A stretch of DNA of 64,000 bases, taken from the NCBI GenBank assembly GCA_963778895.1, contig CAVZVZ010000003.1:1-64000 (forward strand), written 5' to 3'. The notes beneath the pieces are model-generated. The model had not been told where the DNA came from and did no database searches. It saw only the letters and a list, made by a program, of their open reading frames with translations. This document shows positions 53,920 to 63,947 of the stretch, one piece after another (position 1 is the first letter of the stretch; each line of letters begins with the position of its first letter). This stretch comes from CAVZVZ01 sp963778895 (GTDB lineage Bacteria; Actinomycetota; Acidimicrobiia; Acidimicrobiales; Acidimicrobilacustridaceae). Made by a program: the position numbers and the translations under genes.

Positions 53920-54681
53920 ATGAGCGTTCGTTCACGCGTGGCAGCTTTCGCGGCCACCGCCGGTCTCGTCGCCGGACTCTTGATCATCGGCGGGGGTGGC
54001 ACCGCCCACGCAGCCGACAACGTCTGGCTCGACTGCGACAAGGTCTCAGGAAACGTCATCGCGAAGCCGGGCCTCACCGCCACACCCGCCCTCCAGACCC
54101 TGTCGTTCGCGAGCCCGAAGGCCCCGGGCGCCGGTCAATACCCTCGCACCTGCACGTCACCCACCGGCACGCTGGCCAGCACCACGGGGGCGCTCGTGGC
54201 CCTCAAGGGCAAGCTCTCCGGTCTCGGTAGCTGCACGCCTCCCGCGGGTCCCACTTCTGACCCGACCGACGGAAAGCTCGATCTGACCTGGGCCAACTTC
54301 GAGGCGGGCAAGCAGCTCAAGTCGTCCGCCTACATCCGACTCGGCGTCGGGTCCCAGCCCGACGCGGCCGGCATCTCCAACGGCATCGTCACCAAGGGCC
54401 CCGGCGCGGGCATGGACGTCAAGGGCGAGTTGCTCCAGGCCCCGACGAAGTCGAAGGGCGCGCCGGCGGGTTCGTCGTACTCGACGCTCGCGGCCGACGG
54501 CACCATCGTGTTCGGTCAGTCCTCGCAGGATCTCGGTCTGGCCTGCGTCACCGGCACCCCGTTCGGCACCCCATTGCAATCCGGCCCGATGACCGAGCTG
54601 GTCTTCTCGACCGATGGCTCGTCCTCACTGCCCGGGAACCCCACGGTGGACAGCAGCCTCACCTTCACCACGCCGGCCTAG
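53920..54681 (+). CDS. Secreted protein of unknown family
   Basis: A 253-residue protein. The signal peptide is SVRSRVAAFAATAGLVAGLL with cleavage after AHA (residue about 32). The mature part is Gly/Thr/Ser-rich with beta character (ALVALKGKLSGLGSCTPPAG, TDGKLDLTWANFEAGKQLKS, GTIVFGQSSQDLGLACVTGT) and four to five Cys. It is not a recognised family; a secreted binding or structural role is possible. ATG at 53920. It shares a divergent control region with the liv operon and precedes the acyl-CoA synthetase by 47 bp. Confidence 0.7.
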   Translation: MSVRSRVAAFAATAGLVAGLLIIGGGGTAHAADNVWLDCDKVSGNVIAKPGLTATPALQTLSFASPKAPGAGQYPRTCTSPTGTLASTTGALVALKGKLSGLGSCTPPAGPTSDPTDGKLDLTWANFEAGKQLKSSAYIRLGVGSQPDAAGISNGIVTKGPGAGMDVKGELLQAPTKSKGAPAGSSYSTLAADGTIVFGQSSQDLGLACVTGTPFGTPLQSGPMTELVFSTDGSSSLPGNPTVDSSLTFTTPA

Positions 54682-54728
54682 AGGGATCCTCGCCTGAAGC
54701 GCCGAGATCCTGGAAAGCGCAGCGACCT

Positions 54729-56295
54729 GTGGCCGAACTGCTGACTTCGATGGCGGAGCGCAGTCCCGGAAAGGCTGCGCTCGTCGACGAGCGGGGCTCG
54801 ACCAGCTGGGCCGACCTCGATACGCGGGTGAACCGTCTCGTGCATGCGTTGCGCCATCTGCGTCTCGCGCCGGGTGACACCGTCGCGCTCATGTGCGCGA
54901 ACCGGCGGGAGGCCTTCGAGATCACGCTCGCGGCGATGCACACCTCGCTCATCGTCGTGCCCGTGAACTGGCACTGGGTCGCCGACGAGCTCGCCTATGT
55001 CCTGACCGACGCCGGCGCGTCGGTGTTGTTCGTCGACGACCTCCACCTCGATGTGGCCCAGACGGCGGCGCGCGACATCGATTCGTGTCGGCACCGAGTG
55101 ATCATCGGCGATCCGGGCCGAGCCTGCGATGACTTCACGCCGTACGAGGACCTCGTCGCGTCGGGTTCGCCGGACGAACCCGATCAACAAGGATCGGGAG
55201 GCCCGATGTTCTACACGTCGGGAACCACCGGGTTTCCCAAGGGCGTGCGCGGCACGCTGACCCAGTACGGCCTACCGCCGACGATCTTCCAACTGATAAG
55301 CGGCTCGATCACCGGCATGCTCGGCATCCCGGACGAGGGTGTGACGCTGCTGGAAGGCCCGATGTACCACTCGGCGCAGTGGATCTTCGTCGATGGCGCC
55401 GTTGGTGATGGGCTCCACCGTGGTGATGCGTCACCGCTTCGATCCGGACGAGCTGCTCGAACTGATCGACCGGTACGAGGTCACCAACCTCCACCTCGTA
55501 CCGACCCAGTTCATCCGACTCCTGAAGTTGCCCGAGCAACGCCGGGCCGCGTTCGACGGATCTTCGCTCGTGGTCGTGGCCCATGGTGCGGCCCCGTGTC
55601 CCGTCGAGGTGAAGCGCCGGATGCTCGAGTGGTGGGGACCGGTCATCTCGGAGTACTACGGCGGCACCGAAGGCGGATTCCTCGTCGATGATCACCGGCA
55701 CCGAATGGCTGGAGCACCCCGGAAGTCTCGGCCGCGAGACCGCCATGACCGAGCTCCTGATCGTGAAGGACGACGGGTCCCCGGCCGGGGTCGACGAGCC
55801 GGGCCAGATCTACTTCCGGTCGAAGGTCGGTGGCGACTTCGAATACCACAACGCCCCGGAGAAGACGGTCGCGGCGCACCGCGAACCTGGTGTCGGCACG
55901 CTCGGCGACATCGGCTACCTCGACGACGACGGCTACCTCTACCTGTCCGACCGCAAGATCGACATGATCATCTCCGGGGGCGTCAACATCTACCCGGCCG
56001 AGATCGAGGGGGTGCTGGTCGCTCATCCGGCGGTGAGCCGATGCCGCCGTGTTCGGCATCCCGAACGACGAGATGGGCGAGGAGGTCAAAGCCGCGATCG
56101 AGCTCGCCGAAGGCGCCGCCGCCGTCCGACGAGCTGGCCGCCGAGCTCGTCGCCTACGTCCGCGAGCACCTCGCCGGCTACAAGGCGCCTCGCTCCGTCG
56201 ACTTCGTGGACCAGCTGCCGAGGCATCCGACCGGCAAGCTCTACAAGCGCGTGCTGCGCGACCCGTACTGGGAAGGGCTCGAGCGCCGCATCTGA
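54729..56295 (+). CDS. AMP-binding acyl-CoA synthetase, four frame breaks
   Basis: About 521 residues once joined, as expected for the family. The phosphate loop is MFYTSGTTGFPKGVRGT, the motif YYGGTEGGF follows, then YLYLSDRKIDMIISGGVNIY and the catalytic Lys in PRHPTGKLYKRVLRDPYW. The N-terminal SPGKAALVDERGSTSWADLD is typical. The frame changes at about 55392, 55685, 56040 and 56118, each one extra base. It activates a carboxylic acid to acyl-CoA. It follows the secreted protein and ends 16 bp from the convergent TetR gene. The substrate is unknown. Confidence 0.82.
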
Positions 56296-56311
56296 GCGGG
56301 CTTTGCGCCCG

Positions 56312-56917
56312 TCAATGGTCGACCGGCGCGACGGACAACCCGGCGATCACGTTGTCGAGGACGGCGTCGATGAGCGCATCTCGGCCGGCATCGTCGAAGC
56401 CGAAGCCGAGGAGCAGGACGTCGGCGCAACCGTGCGTCGCGGTCCACAGGACGAGGCTGGCCATGACCGGATCGGTCGGCTTGAACACGCGGGTCTCGAT
56501 CGCCTCGTCGATGGCGAGCATCGGCAGCTCGAAGGCTTGCGTCGCGACCGGCAACTCCTCGCCGGTGGGCGCACCGATGGCCAGGTCCGGTGGGAAGAGG
56601 AAGATCGTCTTGAACAGCTCTGGGTTCTCGACTGCGTAGTCGATGTACACCCGGCTGAACTGACGAAGGCGCACGACCGGGTCGGGATCGGTGATGCCTT
56701 GAAAGCGCGACATGAGCTGGGTCAGCTCGAACTCGGCGACACCACGGAGAAGATCCCGTTTGTCCGTCACATGGGCGTACAAGGCGGGCGCGGTGACGCC
56801 GAGGGATGCACCGATACGTCGAAGGGAGACGGCTTCGAGGCTCTCGTCGACGATGAGGGTGCGCGTCGCAGCCACGACCGCATCGCGTGTGAGGGTCGCG
56901 CGCTCGACGGTGTTCAT
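56312..56917 (-). CDS. TetR-family transcriptional regulator
   Basis: A 201-residue repressor. DNA-binding domain: DAVVAATRTLIVDESLEAVS and LRRIGASLGVTAPALYAHVT (residues about 12-56). The C-terminal part is of the TetR_C_33-like ligand type (VENPELFKTIFLFPPDLA). ATG at 56917. It lies 28 bp downstream of the Rieske gene on the same strand, so both start from the promoter at about 58200, where a palindrome is found. It is the likely regulator of the surrounding catabolic genes. Confidence 0.85.
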   Translation of the reverse strand: MNTVERATLTRDAVVAATRTLIVDESLEAVSLRRIGASLGVTAPALYAHVTDKRDLLRGVAEFELTQLMSRFQGITDPDPVVRLRQFSRVYIDYAVENPELFKTIFLFPPDLAIGAPTGEELPVATQAFELPMLAIDEAIETRVFKPTDPVMASLVLWTATHGCADVLLLGFGFDDAGRDALIDAVLDNVIAGLSVAPVDH

Positions 56918-56945
56918 CGATCCAGCCTCTCACGGGCTGATCGGG

Positions 56946-58163
56946 TCAAGTCGACTCCACGAAGCGGTCCAACGCATCGGAGACCGCCGTGCCCTCGGGC
57001 AGCCGCTCCGGGCCGATGGCGAGATCAACGGCGCGCTGGAAGTGATGGATCAGCCGCTCGTGCCAACCGATCTGGAACGGGCGGGCGCCGGGGGATTCGA
57101 CCGAGGCCTGGATCGGGGCCATGTTCGCCTTGTCCTGGCTCATGACCGTGTCGAAGAGCTGCAACCGACCGAGATGCTCCTCCGGCACCGCCTCGCCTTC
57201 CCAGGCCGGCGCGTACCAACGCAGCTCGAGCTCGGTGGTGCGGACGTCGACGGGCCACATGCACAAGAAGGTGAACGCGCCGGTGTCCATGGGAACGACG
57301 AGATTCGGAAAGATGCCGAACGACGTCGACGTCTGACGCCAGAGCAGACCCACCGAAGGGTTGTCGTGCTCTTCGGACACCATCGCGAAGTCCCGAAGCG
57401 CTTCACGCTTCTCGACGGTGAGCCGGCTGTTCCCGTTGGGCAACATCGACACCGTGACGGACTGGTCGTCGTAGAGCAACGCGGCGTTGTCCGGGTGCAC
57501 GGTGCGTACGTGGTACACCTCGAGGAACGCGTCCACCATCAGCTTCCAGTTCGCCTCGAGTCGGTGGACCTGAGTTCCGACCAGGCGAAGCGACGGACCG
57601 TCGATGTCGACCATCAGATCGCAGATCGGCCCGAGCTGGTCGGTCAACGGTGCGGCGGCCGGGTCCTCGCTCACATAGACCCAGCCCTCCCACACCTCGC
57701 AGCGAACGGGGACGAGGCCCAGTGTGTCCGTGTCCAGTCCCGCGAAGCTGCGAGCGTCGGGGACGGCCTGCAGCGCGCCGTCGGGTGTCGTAGGACCAGG
57801 AGTGGTACTGGCACGTCAGCCGCTTGGCGGTGCCGCAGACGTCCCGGGTGACCGGCGCGCCCCGGTGGCGGCACGCGTTGTAGAAGCCGCGCAGCACTCC
57901 GTCGTCGCCGCGGACGATGACGATCGGTGCATCCGGACCGGGTGAACAACCGGTACGAGCCCGGCATCGGGCCACTCGCTGACGTGGCCGGCGAACAGCC
58001 AGTTGCGGCGGAAGATGTGGTCCATCTCCAGCTCGAAGAAGCGGGGATCGGTGTAGCGGCGCGTGGGGATCGGCGGCACCGGGATGGCATCCGGCGGCGG
58101 GGCCGTCCGCGCCTTCTCGTCCTCCATGCGCCGGCGGATCGTCTGTTCGAGTACGGCGTCCAT
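56946..58163 (-). CDS. Rieske-type aromatic-ring-hydroxylating dioxygenase alpha subunit, three frame breaks
   Basis: About 405 residues once joined. The Rieske ligands are NACRHRGAPVTRDVCGTAKR and LTCQYHSWSYDT (C-x-H...C-x2-H). The catalytic-domain iron site is ANWKLMVDAFLEVYHVRTVH. TRRYTDPRFFELEMDHIFRR opens the family. The frame changes at about 57945, 57900 and 57790, each one extra base. No separate beta subunit or reductase is nearby. It should hydroxylate an aromatic or terpenoid compound using electrons from an unlinked ferredoxin. It is divergent from the carotenoid-oxygenase-like genes. Confidence 0.82.
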
Positions 58164-58230
58164 CAGTTGTCTCTCTCATGCCGGGTGAAGGGAGTCCGGG
58201 CTCGTGGAGGCGATGCCGCCGTCGCCCGTG

Positions 58231-58245
58231 GTAAACACTGTTCAC
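58231..58245. promoter_or_regulatory. TetR-type operator palindrome (copy B)
   Basis: GTAAACA-C-TGTTCAC is an inverted repeat with six of seven arm bases paired, in the 135-bp gap between the divergent Rieske (58163) and carotenoid-oxygenase (58299) genes. 11 of 15 bases match copy A at 53867, including AAC-N3-GTT. Its setting fits the operator for the TetR at 56312. Confidence 0.55.
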
Positions 58246-58298
58246 AAGCTAGCCGTGGCGGCTGAAGCTCGCTCGTTGCATCCCAGCAGGGGGGACCC

Positions 58299-60037
58299 AT
58301 GCCTGTACCCGAGAACACTCACGACTGCGCCACTTCGAGACTTCGAGCTCGAGGTCGTCGCGGGGGCCTGGCCTGCCGATATCAGCGGAGAGATGGTGTT
58401 CTCCAGCCCCGCAGAACGCCGGCGAGATGGACTACGCCATCTTCGACTGGGGCGCGATCTGCCGCCTCGCACTCGAGCCCGGCGCACGCGGAGCCGGTGC
58501 CGATCGCTTCGCCTGGCAGGCCCGGTCGATCCAGACGCCGGGCAAGCGCCTGTGGGACCGCACGCCCGAGCAGTTCACGCCCAGCGGCGTCGGCTACGCC
58601 TCGCCGTTCGGCGCGGCCAACGCGTCGAACACCGCACCGCTCCCGTGGGGCGGCCGTCTCTACACGACCTGGGATGCGGGCCGCCCGGTCGAGCTGCACC
58701 CCGAGCACCCTCGAGTTCGTGGCCGAGGTCGGCCACCTCGACAGCTGGGGTGGCAGCTCGATGGAGATGCCGGGCGTGCTGCCGTTCCTCTTGTCGTCCG
58801 CGCACCCGGTCGCCGACCCGGAGCGCGACTGCCTCTGGACCGTGAAGCTCGACTTCGTGATGGAGCCGACGCTTCGGCATGCGCCCGGCGGTCGTCCGCT
58901 ACGACCAAGCCGACGGCACGCGGGTGCGGCTACTGGCCGCTCGACGGGATCTGCTTCGGGGGCTCGACCCACACGGTGAGCCAGACCCGCGACTGGATCA
59001 TCCTCGCCGACTCGGGCAACTTCAAACCCGATCCGGCTGAGATGTTCGGCGGCGAGCGAGCCCTGCACATCGACGACGAGGTGCGCGGTGTGGCTGATCC
59101 GCAAGGACCAGCTCGACGGCCTGGCGTCGGGCACCCCGGTGACGCCCGTCGCGCTCATGATGTCACCACCGACCGGACACTTCTACGCTCGCTGGGAGGA
59201 CGCCGACGGCATCTCGGTGGTGTGGGAGGGCATGGACCTCATGGACCTCGGCTTCTACCTGCAAGCCCGACGACCTCGACGTCAACGGCAACCCCGTCGA
59301 CCCGGCCATGGTCGGTCTCTACAACATGGCCATGGCCCCCGAGACGATCGTCGAGGTGCTGTTCGACCCCGACGTCGGGCAAGGCCATCGAGCAGGGGCA
59401 TCTTCAACGAGGACTGGACCTTCAACCTCCAGCTCTCGGCCATGGACTGGAGCACCGAGGGCATGACCAGCCCCGACGCTGCACCACGTCACCTATCAGG
59501 GTTGCCGACCCGGGCAACATCTCCGAGCGAGCGGCCCGCCTCTACGAGGGCCGCATCGACCTCGACCAGGTCGCGCGAGGAGACGCCCGGCGCGCTCTGC
59601 AGCTTCGAGCGCGGCAGCATGGAGCTGAAGGCCCGGTGGGAGTACCCGGACCTCGGCGACCACATCACGTCACCGACGTTCGCGCCGCGCAACGCGGGGA
59701 GCGACGCCTCTCGGAGCGCGTACGCCGGGAGGCGAGCCCGGCGGCCACGACGGCTACGTCGTGCAGCCGGTGCTGCAGCGACGACGGCTTCCGCGTCGAG
59801 GTCTTCGATGCCGCCGAACGTGGGCGCCGGTCCGATCGCCGTGCTCGACGGTGACGAACCGCGAGTGCGTCCCGCTGGTGCTGCACTCGGCGTGGATGCC
59901 GGCGTACGCACGAGCTGGTCGACGCCGAGCGCCTGCGATTCTCCGACGAGCTGAGCGACGAGCTGATGGCCTCGGTCCCCGACGAGCTCCACGACGCCAT
60001 CCACGAAGTCGCCGCCGAGTGCAACCAGTTGCCCTGA
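58299..60037 (+). CDS. Carotenoid-oxygenase-like protein, about 16 frame breaks
   Basis: About 575 residues once joined. LRDFELEVVAGAWPADISGE, WDRTPEQFTPSGVGYASPFG, EVGHLDSWGGSSMEMPGVLP, ICFGGSTHTVSQTRDWIILA (a His-ligand strand), HFYARWEDADGISVVWEGMD and VPLVLHSAWMP follow the order of retinal pigment/carotenoid cleavage oxygenases. ATG at 58299 follows GGGGGG. The frame changes about once per 100 bp and always as one extra base, so the sequence here is poor rather than decayed. It would cleave a double bond of a carotenoid, stilbene or related compound. The next gene is a homologue 17 bp on. Confidence 0.7.
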
Positions 60038-60054
60038 CCCGACCGGAGCCCAGT

Positions 60055-61507
60055 ATGTCCAGCACCTCCCATGTGGCCAGCCGCGTCACGAACGCCGCTC
60101 GACCAGCCGGACCTGCGCGGCAACCTCGCGCCGGTCGCCGACGAGCTCGACGTCGAGTCCTGCCCGGTGTCGGGCGAGATCCCCGAGGGACTGCGCCGGC
60201 AGCTTCGTGCGCAACGGTCCGAACCCGATGTTCGAGCCGCTCGGCCGCTACCACATGTTCGACGGCGACGGCATGCTGCACGGCGTCACGTTCGAGCGAC
60301 GACGGCGCGTCCTACCGCAACCGATGGATCCGATCACGGGGTCTGCGGGGCCGAGGCCGACCAGGGCCGCGCCGTGTATCCGGGGCTGAGCGAGGTGATG
60401 AACTTCCCCGACCGCGACGCTGGTCGGTGACGCCGGGCCGGTGAAGAACCCGGCCAACACCCACATCATCCGCCACGCCGGCCGGTACCTCGCTCTCTGG
60501 GAGGGCGGGCTGCCGACCGAGGTGACCGCGTCGCTCGACACGGTCGGCGAGTACGACTTCGACGGGCGGCTCGAGGGGCTCGATGACCGCCCATCCCCGG
60601 CTCGATCCCCGCACCGGCGAGATGTTCTTCTTCGCCTACTCGGTGTTCGAGCCCGTCATCCGCTACTACGTGGTCGACGCCGACGGAGTGCTGGTGCACC
60701 GCGCGACGATCGACGTGCCGGCGCCGGTGATGATGCACGACTTCGTCATCACCGAGCACCACGCGGTGTTCCTCGATTCGCCGATCGTGTTCGACATGGA
60801 GAACCTCGGCAAGGGTCCGATGGTGCAGTGGCGCCCCGAGAACGGCACCCGCATCGGGGTGCATGCCCCGGCATCGGGACGGCCGACGACGTGCGCTGGT
60901 TCGAGATCGATCCCGGGCACGTGCAGCACTTCTGGAACGGCTGGGTGGACGGCGACCGCATCGAGTTCTCCGGAACGCGGTTCGACGCACCCCGACTTCG
61001 GCATCGACGCCACCGCGCCGCTCGACGAGTCGACGGCCGACCAACACCCCGCCCACCCGGCACGCTTCTGGGTCGATCTCGCCGCGGGCAAGGCGGGCTG
61101 GGAGCAGATCGACGACCTCGGTGGCGACTTCGACCGGGTCAACGACGAGTTCAACGGCGTGCGCTCTCGCTATCACTACATGTCGGCCGCCGTCGGCCCG
61201 GGAGCGTCGCATCGGCGACTTCGACACCATCGTGAGGTACGACGATGCCAGACCGGCGCAGCGCCAGATCTGGAACGCCGGGCCCGAGCGGACACGTCGG
61301 CGAGAGCGTGTTCGCTCCCGATCCCGACGGGACGCGCCGAGGACGACGGGTGGCTGGTCAACGCCGTCTACGACTCGGCCACCGACGCGCACCGACGTCT
61401 GTGTGCTCGACGCCCACGATGTCGCCGCCGGACCCATCGCCACGGTGCACCTGCCCCAACGCATGCCCTTCGGCTTCCACGCCAACTGGTTCCCGGCCGT
61501 TGGCTGA
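60055..61507 (+). CDS. Carotenoid cleavage dioxygenase-like protein, about 13 frame breaks
   Basis: About 480 residues once joined. The family motifs occur in order: FVRNGPNPMFEPLGRYHMFD, GMLHGVTFE, NTHIIRHAGRYLALWEGGLP, PAPVMMHDFVITEHHAVFLD (His ligand), DVRWFEIDPGH, HYMSAAVGPG and FGFHANWFP with the final His. ATG at 60055. Every change of frame is one extra base. Bacterial relatives cleave apocarotenoids or lignostilbenes. It overlaps the start of the following esterase by 8 bases. With the Rieske enzyme and acyl-CoA synthetase it could form a degradative pathway. Confidence 0.75.
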
Positions 61508-62550
61508 ACCATCCGAACGCGAGCACGGTCGCGTCAGGACTCGTGTCGCGATCCTCACGCTGGTGGCGATGGGGACCATGATCGCCTCTTCCTGCGACGC
61601 GTCATCGAGTTCGGAGACCGCGCCAACTCAGACGACGGAGCCCATCAGTGCGGGCTGCACGCGAACTCCAGCGGACGCCGAACCCACGCGAAGCCTCCAC
61701 GTCGACATGGCGCTGCGCTCGTCGGGTCTCGACCGCACCTACGAGCAGTACGTGCCCGCGGGCTACGACGGGAAGCCGACGCCATTGGTCATCGACCTGC
61801 ACGGGTACATGAGCGGAGCGCAGGGCCAGGCCATGATGAGCGACTTCGGGGCGTTCTCGGAGAACGCCGGCTTCGTCGTGGCGACTCCGCAAGGCAACGG
61901 GCCGCTCCCCTACTGGAATGCCGTTCCCCACGCCGATCTCCCCGACGACGTGCAGTTCGTCTCGGACGTGATCGACGACGTCTCCAGCCGCGTGTGCGTC
62001 GACCCGACAGCGGGTGTACGTCGCCGGCCTGTCCAACGGTGCCTTCCTCACCTCGCTCGTTGCATGCCGACTGGCCGACAAGGTTGCCGCCGTCGCCGCC
62101 GTGGCCGGGCTGCAGATGCCCTCAGATTGCTCGCCGTCGCGTCCCGTCCCGATCCTCGCGATCCACGGCACCGCCGATCAGTTCGTCGCCTTCGACGGTG
62201 GCCCGAACGTGGCGCTCAGTTCGTTGCCGTGGAACGCCGAGTCCACCCGGGCGTTCTCCGGGCTTCCCTTCGCGCCCGTCACGGACGCGTTGGGTGAGTG
62301 GGCAACGATCAACGGTTGCGCGAAACCGCCTCGCGACGAACGCGTCTCCCCGTCGGTGACGGTCGTGCGCTACGACGAGTGCCGCGAGGGATCAGCGGTA
62401 GAGCTCTTCGTCGTGGATGGCGGCGGCCACACGTGGCCGGGTAGCGCGTTCTCGAAGGCGAGCGAGTCGGTATTGGGCAACACCACCGACGAGATCAACG
62501 CCGACGAAGTGATCTGGCAGTTCTTCGATGCCCACCCGCTGTCGGGTTGA
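61500..62550 (+). CDS. Secreted lipoprotein esterase (LpqC/feruloyl esterase, PHB-depolymerase-like), one frame break
   Basis: About 349 residues once joined. A lipoprotein signal (VAILTLVAMGTMIASSC) is followed by PLVIDLHGYMSGAQG, the nucleophile elbow VYVAGLSNGAFLTSLVACRL (GLSNG), the Asp in ILAIHGTADQFVAFDGG and the His in VDGGGHTWPGSAFS. This is the alpha/beta-hydrolase triad of LpqC-type esterases. No ATG fits; TTG at 61500 gives a good signal peptide and overlaps the previous stop. The frame changes at about 62013 (one extra base). It should act at the outer face on ester bonds. Confidence 0.8.
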
Positions 62551-62598
62551 CCCGAGTTCCACCGTGTCGTCTCGTCGCACACTTGCTACAGTCGTCGC

Positions 62599-62853
62599 AT
62601 GACCGAGATTGCCTCGCGTGAACTCAGGAACGCGACCCGATCGCTGCTCGACCGTGTCGAGGCCGGGGAGAGACTGACGATCACCGTCGATGGCCGCCCC
62701 GTGGCCGTACTCGCTCCTGTTGGGCGCCGACCTCGATGGATCGCCAAGCGCGAGTTCCTACCGATGATGCTCGAGAACCAAGCCGATGCCGGCTTGACGG
62801 CCGAGCTACGGGCACTGGCCGGCGACACGACCGACGACCTGCCGCTGTCGTGA
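62599..62853 (+). CDS. Phd/YefM-type antitoxin
   Basis: An 84-residue protein. TEIASRELRNATRSLLDRVE then AGERLTITVDGRPVAVLAPV is the Phd/YefM N-terminal DNA-binding dimer fold. The C-terminal tail (LPMMLENQADAGLTAELRAL) is the toxin-wrapping part. ATG at 62599. The stop overlaps the toxin start (GTGA). Such antitoxins repress their own operon with the toxin as co-repressor. Confidence 0.85.
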   Translation: MTEIASRELRNATRSLLDRVEAGERLTITVDGRPVAVLAPVGRRPRWIAKREFLPMMLENQADAGLTAELRALAGDTTDDLPLS

Positions 62854-63236
62854 GCCGAGGCCTTGCCAACACCTCGATCTTCATCGCTCGAGAAAGCGGC
62901 CGACCACTCGATGCCGGCGCGCTGCCCGACGAGCTCGCGGTGTCGATCATCACGATCGGCGAACTCCGCGCCGGAGTCCTGGTGGCAGACACGGTCGAGG
63001 CGCGGGATCGTCGGCTCCGTACCTTGACGGCCGCGCTCGAACTCGATCCCATTCCCGTCGACGAAAACGTTGCGGCGCAGTGGGCGCGGCTCCGCGTGCT
63101 GTTGCGAGACAACCGCCAGCGCATGCCGGTGAACGACTCGTGGATCGCGGCTACGGCAATGGCGCACGGGGTCCCCGTCATCACGCAGGACGACGACTTC
63201 CCCACGGTGGAAGGGCTCACCGTCACCCGCGTCTGA
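62850..63236 (+). CDS. PIN-domain (VapC-type) toxin with Asn at the first catalytic position
   Basis: A 128-residue PIN protein starting at GTG 62850. It opens RGLANTSIFIARESGRPLDA; in the family the N is normally the first acidic residue (ADTS). The other acids are in place: Glu in ITIGELRAGV, Asp in VNDSWIAATA and the last Asp in ITQDDDFPTV. VapC toxins are Mg-dependent RNases. With Asn in the first position (AAC for GAC, a single transition) activity would be reduced or lost. It is translationally coupled to the antitoxin. Confidence 0.85.
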   Translation: MSRGLANTSIFIARESGRPLDAGALPDELAVSIITIGELRAGVLVADTVEARDRRLRTLTAALELDPIPVDENVAAQWARLRVLLRDNRQRMPVNDSWIAATAMAHGVPVITQDDDFPTVEGLTVTRV

Positions 63237-63293
63237 CGATCCCCCCTCATCCTCGACGCGAGGGCGACGAAGGAGTGATGTCGAGGGCACGGT

Positions 63294-63947
63294 TCAGTGG
63301 TCGGCGGCGACGAGGGTGGGGTTGGCGTAGTCAGTGTTGTCGATCACCACATCGGCTCTCGCTCTGGGGTCGACCTCGCCGACATAGATTTGCTCACCGA
63401 TCTGGTAGCGATCCCGATGGAGCCGCTCGGCTTCATCTCTGCCCTCCAAATGCGTGTCCCGCTCGATCCCGCGAGCCACCGCCAAACCCTGAGGAACATC
63501 GAGCCAGATTCTGAAGTCCCAGAACTCGTCGTACTCGGGTCGCATCCCGAACACCGAATCGACGACCAGCACCGCGTCGGTCGGAGCGTGAACGGTGACG
63601 CTGCGATGGTCCTCACCCGTCAACGGGTCATGGGCGCACAGCACAACGACTCCCGAACCATCCGGTCCTGCAGGCTCGAGCAGGAGTTCGCGGGCGGACT
63701 CGAAGTCCGGCGCGTTGCGGTAGTAGCCCTCGCCACTCGTGCGGTCGTAGCCCTTCTCCCGAGCATCACGCCACGGCTGCTTGAAGTCGTCGAAGGACGC
63801 CCTCATCGTCGGACGTCCGCGTCGGCGTACTGCAGCAGCGAGCTCATGGGCAAAGCTCGTCTTTCCGCTTGCCGTGTACCCGTCGACAACGACCCGAAGC
63901 CTCCCGCGATGAATCGAGACGATGCGACGAGCGACCGCATCGAGCAA
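63294..63947 (-). CDS. Uridine kinase-like P-loop kinase
   Basis: A 217-residue P-loop protein from TTG 63947. Walker A is VVVDGYTASGKTSFAHELAA, then ASFDDFKQPW (the D-D-F substrate motif), RTSGEGYYRNAPDFESAREL, and Walker-B-like AVLVVDSVFGMRPE. IWLDVPQGLAVARGIERDTH closes the fold, as in uridine kinases and phosphoribulokinase-like actinobacterial proteins. The frame stays open to the window end, so the true start may be further upstream. The gene is convergent with vapC. The substrate is not certain. Confidence 0.8.
   Translation of the reverse strand: MLDAVARRIVSIHRGRLRVVVDGYTASGKTSFAHELAAAVRRRGRPTMRASFDDFKQPWRDAREKGYDRTSGEGYYRNAPDFESARELLLEPAGPDGSGVVVLCAHDPLTGEDHRSVTVHAPTDAVLVVDSVFGMRPEYDEFWDFRIWLDVPQGLAVARGIERDTHLEGRDEAERLHRDRYQIGEQIYVGEVDPRARADVVIDNTDYANPTLVAADH

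Noticed and set aside
58299..61507. Two carotenoid-oxygenase-like genes as pseudogenes
   Set aside because: All breaks have the same sign and conserved motifs remain between them; sequence error explains this better than decay.
193..62550. Genome-wide programmed +1 frameshifting
   Set aside because: No shared slippery codon, stop or downstream structure was seen at the sites, and many genes in the same window have none.
62599..63236. Genomic-island border
   Set aside because: A lone toxin-antitoxin pair, without integrase, tRNA or attachment repeats.
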